Source: Rodentolepis nana (Eukaryota > Platyhelminthes > Cestoda > Cyclophyllidea > Hymenolepididae). Taken from it: a DNA stretch of 20,438 bases. Below are positions 1-9,500 of the stretch, piece by piece. Position numbers and translations under genes: made by a program. Positions within the stretch are counted from its first letter, which is position 1, and the number at the start of each line of letters is the position of its first letter. The DNA lies in contig UZAE01013646.1 of NCBI GenBank assembly GCA_900617975.1, forward strand, positions 1-20,438, written 5' to 3'. The notes under the pieces are model-generated. The model saw nothing but the letters and a program-made list of their open reading frames with translations. It made no database searches and was not told where the DNA came from.

Positions 1-41
1 GATGACTATCATAAAGCCTGCCATTTGATATAAATAAATAT
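1..41 (+). mobile_element. 3' end of another LINE/SINE family copy, cut by window edge
   Basis: GACTATCATAAAGCCTGCCA followed by TTTGATATAAATAAATA matches the family 3' end at 10400-10439 almost base for base. The body lies outside the window, so it cannot be told whether this is the LINE or the SINE. The right target-site duplication would start near 42. Confidence 0.65.
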
Positions 42-2372
42 CGATTAATTTGTAGAGTGTCTTAATGTTCATGGTAATATTTTCAGTATTAAGCTATTTA
101 TCGTGAGGAGTGAGACGGCTCAAACCCTTACGAGAGCAGCTTGGCTATCAGCCTCAAAATGTCTACATTTGAATTTCAGAAGAGAGGTTGAATACGAAGT
201 TTAGAAATTGTAGGACTGAGTTTTGGAATTATGTCTGCCACTGAATATGAGTGGACAGTCAACCTTTCAATTTTCCAAAAGGCAAATGAATGGTCCAAAA
301 TATTTCTTTTATTTAAAACTGCACTCATAAATTTTCGCAAAAATGAAAGTTTTTTGATTTCGAAATTACAAAAACTGTCAACACCTTAGTGTATCTATTC
401 AATGTAGAGTTACCATGGTAGATCTCCATTGTTCAAAATTTTGGGTGAATTCTAATAATGCGTTTAGTTTAAAATTATTGACGGAACTTCAATAAAACAA
501 ATACATTATAACAGAGTTAATTATTTGCGAGTAATTTAAGAGATTAAAAAAATGTGATTTCTATTTATTTTATTGGAGTGGCTACTACATAATAATTTTT
601 TGCTTGAAAAATTGTATTGATTTTTAATGTAGAGAATAAAAATCAATGCAATGTCTCCCTGTAAAATGTCCAAATGAACATGTTTTTTTCTTAAAAAAGT
701 TTTTTGTGAAAAATTAAATTCGAACTTGTTTTTCTAGGATATTTAGATGGTTTGTTTTCAGATAGAAGGTAATATGAGTGATTTCTGACGTCTTAATGAT
801 ACCTTTGTCCTTGAACAAGCACTGATTGTTTAAAACACTAGGATCCTGTGAATGAACTTTGAAAGCATGCCCCAATGGCCAAGTTAGGTAAGGCGGGCAT
901 CGCCTTTAAGAAATGAAACTGAAATTAATCATTTTGGAAGATGAATATAAATTCCAGAGCTGCATACTTTGCTGCTTCTATTGCAAAATAAATTACTTCC
1001 TCTTTACACAGCTTCAAATACTAGTTGTGCAACTAAATATGCCATAGTTAATGCGCAAGAGCGAATGCATTTATTTTGACTAAATAAAACCATTTCCACT
1101 GGTGTCCTCCAAAATGTCAAATTGATTTCTTGAGTTCTAAAAAAGTCCAAAATACACTCGTGCTGACAAGTGGCAGTTTGCGTGATGGCTTCGACGTTTG
1201 GAGTTCTATTCTAAGTTTACACTTGCAATTGCAAGAAAATTAATCTTTTGGTGTTGAATATTTTATTGAAGCAGGTGCCTAGAAGTGAATTCACCGTTTT
1301 AGTAAAAAAACACGAAATGGACGTGATGAAAATGTTTCTATCTTAACCAGAATCTTCGTTTCACAAAAAATTGAATTCTCCAAATAATCGATTCCACCGA
1401 TTTAGCGAACTGAAAGATACAATACTGGGTTATAACGTAAAAATGAAAATATTAGTACGAAAAATATGGCCAGGAACAATTGAATATGCAAAGAAAAATT
1501 GTTTATAACGATAAGGAAATTGAGAGAAAAAAAGAACAAACTTTCATTTCTGTTTACTTTAAAAAAAATAAATATAATCGGAGAGGGAAATGACAGATCC
1601 CTGTCGAAATTCAATGAATGGTAAAGAATGGGATGGGGAAGGGTGGATGAAGAGAAGAGGGGCTTAGGCTACATTAATTTTAACTTAAGTTAGTTTAAAT
1701 TAATTTAGACTGAAATGGTTAATTAACTTTAGGAACTTTTAAGTTGCTGCTTATTTTAGTAGTTTCAAACCCGTTTGAAGGTAAGCGTTTTAGCCTTCTG
1801 AAAGTAAGCGCATTTCGAGGTGTCTACTAGATTATATCGGAATTTTATTGGTGTACCCCAAAATTCCATTTACATTTCACGCCTAATAAATTCATTTTCT
1901 CTGCTTCAAATCAGAGAGATTGCTTTCTGGTTTTTTTCGATCAAGAAACTCGACTATTTTCAACTGTTTGGGCTTACCATTCCAATCACTGAATATGCAA
2001 CAATGAAAATGCTATCATGTTAGCAGGACATTCCATGGGCAACTACAATTGTCAAGCATGTTGGAAGAAACGTTTATCCTACACATATCTCGAGCCGAAC
2101 TTCAAGGAGGAGAGGCTCACCAATGATAGGAGTGTGATTTGGCAAGTAATTTATGAGCACTTTGAGTAGTAATGAGCATATATTTACCCTTTTGTTATAC
2201 TATGAAGCTGGCGTATGTTGATTCATGTTTTCAAATCTTGGAATTAGCACAGTACCACAATAAATTGAACTCTAGTCCATACAAAAATATATCCCACAAG
2301 AATGTATTGAATAGGATAACCCACAAGAATAAATTTATTGCACCGGCAGAAGGTATGTATTATGGTGAGAGT
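42..2372. other. AT-rich stretch without recognisable genes
   Basis: Only short open frames of low complexity occur, such as a Phe/Ile/Leu-rich one at 1402-1614. A GGGATGGGGAAGGGTGGATG purine run lies at about 1629. No CBS2 to CBS4 exon pattern was seen on the minus strand. It may be a downstream intron of the AMPK gamma gene. Confidence 0.5.
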
Positions 2373-2403
2373 GGGGGGGGGGGGGGGGGGGGGGNGGGGG
2401 GGG
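2373..2403 (+). repeat. Poly(G) tract (31 bp, one N)
   Basis: G run interrupted only by the ambiguous base at 2395. It is able to form G-quadruplexes in principle, and its true length is probably uncertain. Confidence 0.95.
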
Positions 2404-2937
2404 ATAAAAAGGAATGTGTTAATGGCACTTTAGACACACAGCGGACATGCAGGTAGGCATAGGGGAATGTTGCCAGGCTGGTGAATAGGATTAGAAGCCA
2501 TAAATATGATTGGATAGGTGAAAGATTGACTAATTGCGTTGTTGTGGCAATAAAATATTATAGAGCGCATAATATAAGGGGCAAATAGGGTAGACGGATT
2601 ATCTCATTGACCTTATGGGGCATAGTGTTAAGTCAATTTGGATTAGTGTTGAAATAAATGTGATTTTATGCGTGAATAAATGAACACTTTGCCAACACAG
2701 GCTCCACGATAGCGATGAGTATGAGGTATAATTTAAGGACAATAAAGGGGAGAGTTTGAATCAAATTAGCATCCGTTGCCATGACAGTGCTATTAATGTT
2801 ATAATATAATCATAAAACTTATGAATTCAGGCTGATATTTATACTGAATTTGACTACTGAAATACATGTCGAGCGAAAAGAAAGAATATGATGACACAAA
2901 ATGAAAATAGCACAAATTTGCTCTAATCGACTACAAA

Positions 2938-3264
2938 GTTTATTTATTTCAAATGACAGGGGGTTTGACAGCTATCATTAGCTCTTTAGCTGACTTCGGG
3001 CTTCACAGAGAGGAGGGGGAGGATCATGAAAGTGACAAAAGGTCGAGAGGTGGAACAGAAGAGTAACTCACAGATGTAAAAGGGACAGACAGACATAAAG
3101 GTAGAGAAAAGGTGAGATGAGTATTGCGAAAGTGGTCGAATATGACATACAGTGGGGTCATGGTGGTTTGAAGTCAGAAGTCAACTGCCGGTTAATAGAC
3201 TTTTTTGCTGTATGAGTATACGTTGCCCAGGGTGCACCACGTGGAGGTAAATCTATTGCACACC
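2938..3264 (-). mobile_element. SINE-like non-coding retroelement, copy B
   Basis: 327 bp. On the minus strand it starts GGTGTGCAATAGATTTACCT at 3264 and ends in CATTTGAAATAAATAAA near 2941. It shares CCACGTGGTGCACC, TGGGCAACGTATACTCATAC and AAAAAAGTCTATTAACCGGC with copy A. Flanks are ATCGAC(T/C)ACAAA at 2926-2937 and 3265-3276, a 12-bp target-site duplication with one mismatch. It is in the same orientation as the AMPK gamma gene. Both copies start at practically the same base, so this is a defined element and not a random truncation of the LINE. Confidence 0.8.
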
Positions 3265-3276
3265 ATCGACCACAAA

Positions 3277-3688
3277 ATATGGTCAAATTATAGGATTTCT
3301 GGAATGAACCCAGATTAGTCTACCCCATAGCGGAAAGCGTTTCTTTATTACCCTACTTAATAACTCCTTACGATACATTTGCTTGCCCACAGGCATTGCC
3401 GATACTTTCCATGCCTTATCGTAGGCGACACCCATTTCGAGATCAGTAAAAAACATCCCACTTGCGAAATGTTATTTCAGAAAAAAGCAAATAAGCGAAA
3501 AGGCGGGATTTCAAAAGCCTAATTATTTTGCAACCAAGTATGGGTTTTAACTCAAGGGGACATAATCTCATTATGCAATTCGTGTGCTCTTTAATTGCAT
3601 AAAGTGAGTACAAGGGGCTCTATCTAATGGAATTTGGCGTGAGTGTGCTATTAGGAAGCAGAAAACCCACGAGGTGGTGTTGGCTAGG
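3277..3688. other. No gene seen
   Basis: AT-rich sequence between SINE copy B and the second G tract, with no coding signal. Confidence 0.5.
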
Positions 3689-3740
3689 TGGGGGTGGGGG
3701 GGGAAAGGAAGGGNGGGGGGGGGTAGGTGGGTGGGTGGAT
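3689..3740 (+). repeat. G-rich tract with one N
   Basis: Runs GGGGG, GGGGGGGG, GGG-N-GGGGGGGGG and GTGGGTGGGTGG, separated by short spacers. Four or more G-runs meet the simple quadruplex pattern. The N at 3714 marks sequencing ambiguity. Confidence 0.9.
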
Positions 3741-4049
3741 ATAAATAGACATTTGAATTGTAAACAAAAACGCAAAAGGAATTTTGTATTCGATGATTAT
3801 TATTTAATTAACATAATGTTTTATTACGAAATTAATTTTCCATCGTCTATATTAACGTTAACAGGAGTGAAAGGCACATCGTGCCTTAATACAAGTTTTC
3901 ATTCCCTTTGAGTTAATAAACGCCAAATACCTATGACTGAAAATAGGATAATGCCAAACTAAACCATTAAAAATTCTCAAAAGATGGTTAATTGCCTGAA
4001 TTAGATATAAAGTAGCAAAACGCAAAAAAGGTGGCAGAAAATCAGCATT

Positions 4050-4115
4050 TCAATATTATTTCAAATGATTTTTATCATTAGTCCCTTAGTTGACTCCGAA
4101 TTCAAAAGAGAGGGG
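4050..4115 (-). mobile_element. Diverged 3' end of the LINE/SINE family
   Basis: On the minus strand: a GAGTCAACTAAGGGACTAAT block followed by GATAAAAATCATTTGAAATA. This aligns to the family end (GAAGTCAGCTAAAGAGCTAA then TGATA...ATTTGAAATA) with the GCCTGCC segment deleted. The adjacent purine-rich GAGAGGGGGAAAC resembles the end of the middle part of copy B. The CA and TA microsatellite begins immediately to the right. A weaker second match (GAAGTCAACTAATGAAC, minus strand, near 4200-4225) may be another relic. Confidence 0.5.
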
Positions 4116-4116
4116 G

Positions 4117-4137
4117 AAACACACACAAACACACACA

Positions 4138-4180
<43 letters not shown>
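4117..4180. repeat. Compound microsatellite (CA)n(TA)n
   Basis: ACACACACAAACACACACAC followed by GC and 40 bp of pure AT repeat. The open frame over it is an artefact of the repeat. Confidence 0.95.
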
Positions 4181-4182
<2 letters not shown>

Positions 4183-4225
4183 TTTAGAATAGCTAACAGT
4201 AGTTCATTAGTTGACTTCTGGTTTC

Positions 4226-4942
4226 CCAGTGTCTCTGGGTTTCTGTCCTTGTCTTTTGGTCTTCTCCATTTATTACTATTTTATCATTAGGTTATAAATA
4301 GCTTTCAAACAGTACATTTTGGGCTGAATGAAGCACAGCATTTTGCTATTCTTTGTTACGCTTCAAAAGCTTAAGGGTTAAAGCAAGTATTTTCAAACTT
4401 AATTTTAGAATTTAATAGTATTTTCGATGGAAATAAATGTGCTGTCATTGACTGCGCAAAACTACCAACATATGATTGGATAAAAACAATAAACAGTTTT
4501 ATGCGCCCCCTTAATTTAAGCATTATTGTTTATACTAAAAGAACCACCTGAACTTAGTAAGTACAAATTCGGTAAGAAAACACGAGAAAAGGTAATAAAA
4601 ATAGAATTATTGTATACCACGATTCACTTTTTTTCAATCATAATTCAGTAAACACACCTACTTCGTGACATTTTAGCATCAAAAATTAAAGCAGCAGCTT
4701 AGCCTTTTTCAAAGCCTCTTTATTAGTTTTCTGGTATTCAGATTTCTCGCCCACTGCCAATCTCTAATGCTCTTAATCCAATTTGTTGCAAGATTTACTA
4801 AGAGAAAAGTTTCGAGATTACACGATATCAGTGTGGATAGAGGGTAAACATGCTCGGCAGTTACTTGTCTCAGCTACGAAACGTTAAAAAAGGTAGGATA
4901 TTGACTTACGAGATGAAATAATATTTACATTAGCAGAGAAGA

Positions 4943-4945
<3 letters not shown>
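4226..4945. other. No gene seen
   Basis: AT-rich, with stops in all frames. The left end may still belong to a degraded retroelement tail. Confidence 0.5.
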
Positions 4946-4976
<31 letters not shown>

Positions 4977-4990
4977 GGGAGGAGGTGGTG
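4946..4990 (+). repeat. Poly(G) tract (30 bp) and GGA/GGT flank
   Basis: Thirty consecutive G from 4946 to 4975, then AGGGAGGAGG and a TGGTGGTGG run. It is the third long G tract on this strand within 2.6 kb. Confidence 0.95.
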
Positions 4991-5039
4991 GTGGTAGTTA
5001 TAACGTGGCAAAAATTAAGTTTGCGACCAATTAATTGAG

Positions 5040-5135
5040 GTGAGTTTGTGAAACTCACAATGCCATCAAGGCTGACCGAAGGGACCTCACGTGCGATCAA
5101 ATAGTCTGGTAAGTGAGGTCATTTTATCGATCGCA
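5040..5135. other. Cluster of inverted repeats, partly interleaved
   Basis: GTGAGTTT (5040-5047) pairs with AAACTCAC (5051-5058) across a 3-nt loop. GACCTCAC (5083-5090) pairs with GTGAGGTC (5113-5120), while TGCGATC (5092-5098) pairs with GATCGCA (5129-5135). The last two helices cross, giving a pseudoknot-like arrangement. Function unknown. Confidence 0.5.
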
Positions 5136-6308
5136 TCACGGCCTACTGCCTCCAAACGTACAGAAACCTTATGAGGTAAACAAGTAAATTCCATTTTCAA
5201 AGTTAATGTGCATAATTATTCACCATGTTTTAGCAATTGGCAAGTGATGCAACAAAGCGTCTCACTCTATGTTCTCCATTGTTCTCACTAATTTGGATAG
5301 GGCTCAAGTTAATTGTGTGCGAATAAAAATTTATGCCAGAGGACTCTACTGCTTCATTTGTCTACAACAAATTTGTGAATTGTCAAGGCTTGGCAGAATG
5401 ATTATTTATGGAGTATTCAGAACAAATTCAACTGGAACAACAGTTAAGAACGACGACAAATACCATTAAAAATCACTCATGAATGGGATTAAATTTAAAA
5501 GCTAAGTGTTCTAATAAGCTCGTAGATTTTAACTTACAACAAGTGGTCTAAGAATACCACAGTAAATAGTTCTCTTATTACTACCTTAGTACTTAAAAGT
5601 GTCACTATCAAATTTTGTTTAGACCAATTCTTGTCTCCTGATCTTATATGAATTTTTTCAAAGCTACTTTCTAAGTTTGTCTGTTCACTTTAATCCAGAA
5701 ATATTTTACATTTTGCATATAGGGAAGAAGATTGAAGCATAGTAATCAAATTAAAATGTCCTCAAGATTCCTGCTGTATTTGATAATTGATTTAAATTTT
5801 AAATACCCAAGATTGAGTGAAATATTTTACAAATAAGGAGAATTCCTGCAGCTAAAAATAGCAAGATTTCGTGATTTCGGAAACGAATAAAATAAATACA
5901 CTGTTAAAAATCGATTGTTCTTGACCAGGTATCAACAGATCACCTAGCATTAATGGCATGCAGTAAAAGATGCAAGACAGTAATTGCTAACTTAATTATG
6001 TTCAAGTACATGGAAATGCTGGCCAAGCTTGGTAATAATGACAAATATTGAGATGAAGTCAGTGATCCCAATTTCAAATTTTACCCGAGATGAACAAAAT
6101 AACTAAAAAAGTTGCTAAGCGATAGTATGAAGAAGAATTTGGATTGCATCGGTGAGTAGTTCTTAAGCTAAGCTAAGGACTAATAGATTTCTTTTTGAAG
6201 GGCTTCCACAGTAACAAGCCGCAAACCTAGATTAATCATAGCAATATATTTTCCAAATTTCGGGAGGAGAAGAGGGAAATAATTATTAAACAAATAGCTC
6301 ATACTTAC
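5136..6308. other. Left-hand intron of the AMPK gamma gene, no exon seen
   Basis: The donor GTAAGT at 6308-6303 opens an intron that should run leftwards. I searched by eye for the KPLV, HRLPVID and ILTHKRIL patterns of CBS2 on the minus strand and found none. The plus-strand open frame at 5269-5469 has no recognisable content. Confidence 0.5.
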
Positions 6309-6558
6309 CCTTCCATTTCTTGATAGACATTGTTTCTAATTCCTCAATAGAAATTTTCTCACTCGCTTCTAGTGCTGAAGTGTTTGAGTTTCCAGACGAG
6401 GTGGAGGAATTATTTCCAATGAGTTTTCTCCAGCAGTAGGTGAGCATTTCCAAGAAGTCATTGATTGTGAGTACACCGGAGAAAGTTTGTGTTTCTGAGT
6501 TCCACACCGGAGCCGCTCGAATTCCGTTCTCACAGAGAGCTCGGAAAGCCTTTCCGAC
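6309..6558 (-). CDS. PRKAG: AMPK gamma exon, CBS1 motif and CBS1-CBS2 linker
   Basis: 250 nt (83 codons plus one base). The acceptor is AAAATTAG before GTC GGA AAG; the donor is AAATGGAAGG/GTAAGT. Residues 1-18 read VGKAFRALCENGIRAAPV; GIRAAP holds the Arg that contacts nucleotide phosphates in the family. GVLTINDFLEML corresponds to the usual GMLTITDFI.IL, with Asp kept and the second Thr replaced by Asn. After TYCWRKL comes a Ser/Asn-rich insert of about 20 residues (IGNNSSTSSGNSNTSALEAS) that the usual YYKSA..IYELEEHKIETW linker lacks. EELETMSIKKWKG then restores the match to ELEEHKIETWRE. The downstream exon (CBS2) was not found in the 6308 bases to the left. Confidence 0.92.
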
Positions 6559-9500
6559 CTAATTTTAGACGAGATCAAAAAAAGGATGAAAAGTTCAATA
6601 AGTGTGCGAAAATCGATAGAAAATTAACTAAAGAGTGATTAATTGGTGAAAAACCTCTAGAGTTTCGAATTTAAATGAAGTAGCCCCAATTTCAGCTGAT
6701 TTTTTTAACGATTCAATAATAGATCTATTCCGAAAATTGTCAATTTTGCCTGAATTTTCTTTTCGTTTAGACTTTAAGTCTGTGTTTTGCCATGAAACAC
6801 TATGCCTCATAAAGATCTCCATATAATTTTACAGAACACTGGAAGGTATCACTTAATAATTTGTCTTAAACAATGGAATTTATTAGTTAAATCTTCTGGT
6901 TCCCACTTAAACAAAAAAGACTGTGTAAAGTGAGTCGAAAACACTTTACGCACTTACGAAGTTCATTTGTCGTCAATGAAACTTATGAGGTAAGGAAACT
7001 AACCTAACTTTTAAATACTGCTCTCAGGAGAATTAGAACAGAGGATATTATATCAGCTCACACAAAGAAAACAGTTAGCTTTAATAAATAGTTGTTCATA
7101 TCGACAAACAAGTGTACAACTATAAAATTGAGATCGATATCGCTTTAAATTACATAAATTTGTTGCTTTGAGAATAAAAACCACCAGTTAGCTTCCAAAT
7201 TATGACCAGATCTAAATTTATGGAACAAACAATATTCTATTCTCTTTGATATTAACTGCTTCACAACTCCAAATCAATCTAGGTACCCACGTTGATTTCT
7301 TATATATTGTCCATCACGAAGTTCATAAGAGAAAGAGCTAATCGACGTTTTGTTTGTGCATTTTGTTTTGACAGCACTTAAATGCAGCCGTTTCCATTTT
7401 GCCACCTCATTTAAAGCTAGCATTGGGTCAATAAATAGACAAAAAGACAGTTTGAAGTGCATTCGAACGAACTTACTGGAAGCATACTATCCAATGTGAC
7501 CAATTTTGCACTCTCAGGCATCAACTCGTAGCAAGTGGTGTGTCTAAACAGCACCGTGTAGACCTCAGATTCATCTAGAAACAAAGTGAAATTACAGTGT
7601 GAAATAATGGTATGGGGTGTCGTTATGGAGATGTGAGCACGGAGTCATTGGTGGAACATGATCAGTAGCATTTTTAATGTGGACATAGGTGCACTCACGT
7701 AGCCCTTTGCCTCGAGTCTGCATGAAGTCGTATGGAGACTGAAAAGAAAACAACAAGAAATATTTCAACAAGTGCTCGTTTCTGTCTTTCAAAAAAGAGG
7801 CCTATTTTAAAAGAACAACGCACTACAATCTAAAATACAATAGATGAATGAAAGTAAAGAGGAAATGAGTTAATTGTGGATATTAAAGCCATCCTGATTC
7901 AAACTATCATCGGATAAATGGAATGTGGTTCCTTAATTTGTGCATATCACCAGTGCTCTTCTTGCTGCTTTCAAAGAACCAATATGAGTCCTATTATCTG
8001 CGACGTTTGCTTGTGTACCTCCGTGTTGAGGGAATAAGTACTTCCTCAACGATGCCAACGCCTCAATTTGTTAATTTAAATCGAGGACCCTTCCATTTTA
8101 CATTCTCCCGATTTACCCAAGAGGCGCGTTCAAAACTGAGTGAAGCATAGAATAAGCTGGTTAGGATTTCAATGCCTCTAGGTTTTGATTGACTCTCTAT
8201 GTGTACAAGATGCGGATTGACTTTCACTTGCACGGTTTTTAACAGAGGATTAAGTGATAATGCCTAAGAAACCTCCTTTGTGAAACAAAAGGGTAATTTA
8301 ATTAAAGTTGACGAATTTTAAATTGTTTGTTTAAATTTTAGTGTGGAAAATAATTGGCATATGCACTAGCGTGGCCAGTTCAATCACGTGTTCCGAAAGG
8401 GTCTATTTAAAGTCTTTCATTTGGGTCATGAAAGAGTGACTGGCCACTGGGTCTGGAACACTTAAAACGAACAGAATTCTTGGCTTCTGGACCTGGAGCT
8501 TCCACATTAATGGACATTTGAGATTGCTGTCCGCGGATGAAAACGCTAATCGTGTGTTAGTCCTATTAACTTAAAAGATCTGAGACATTTGAAATGGGAT
8601 TAGCAGGTAAGGGTATCAATGGACTGATGCTTTGCCAAAATTATGAGCTTTGTATACACGTAATCTCAAATTCTAATTGCATAATGCTTAAGGAGAATGC
8701 AATTAGTTATGTTTCGAAATTGGGGTGTGCGATAGACTTACCTCCACGTGGTGCACCATGGGCAACGTATACTCATACGGCAAAAAAGTCTATTAACCGG
8801 CAGTTGACTTCTCACTTCAAACAACCATCATCCCCACTGTATATCATATTCGACATCTTCCACAGTACTCGCCTCAGCTTTTTTCTACCTTTGTGCCTGT
8901 CTCTTTTTACATCTTTGAAACACTCTTCTGTTCCCCTCCCCCCTCTCGAATATTTTTCACTTTGATATTTCTTCTCCTTTGTAAAGCCTGAAATCAGCTA
9001 AAGGGCTAATGATAACTATCAAAACGCCTGCCATTTTATGTAAATGTTTTGAAATTAAATCGAATTAAATGGCTGCATGACAGGACTCCAACAAAAGAGG
9101 ATTAAAGCTATTTTGCCTCGAGCAATTTGATTCCACACTGTTTATCGCCCATCATTCCTACCAGTACACGGGCGCATATCACTAGTGAGCACAACTGTTA
9201 TTTTTGGTAAGTTATACAACAACCAAATAGTACGTAAGCATTGATAAAGTATTTGCTAATTTAATAAAGTGACCTGAATCCGAAGTGCTCAAGCCTAGCG
9301 GCAACCAGGAAGACTAATAGATCTAATACCGCCATAAATTTAAGTCCCTGGCATTACAATATCAAAGGGAAGGCCTACCGTACCAAATGGTGATAATATT
9401 CATAAAGGGCTTATCTATTATNGATTAAAAGAAGTGTTGGCAACTCTGATTGAAAGCAATTGTGCAAAAGTGCCGAAACATCAATGAAGAAAAGAGTTGG

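Noticed and set aside
1402..1614. 70-codon Phe/Leu/Ile-rich minus-strand frame
   Set aside because: Low-complexity frame from an A-rich stretch. It resembles a membrane segment only by composition.
2172..2456. Open frame with a poly-Gly stretch
   Set aside because: The Gly run comes only from the poly(G) tract and contains an N; nothing else resembles a protein.
4090..4290. Open frame with an Ile-Tyr repeat
   Set aside because: Produced by the TA microsatellite.
7274..7462. Minus-strand frame beginning MHFKLSFCLF
   Set aside because: Lies in the intron between two confirmed exons, contains no CBS pattern and no matching phase.
8594..8965. 123-codon plus-strand open frame
   Set aside because: More than half lies in SINE copy A; copy B does not preserve the frame and the protein has no domain.
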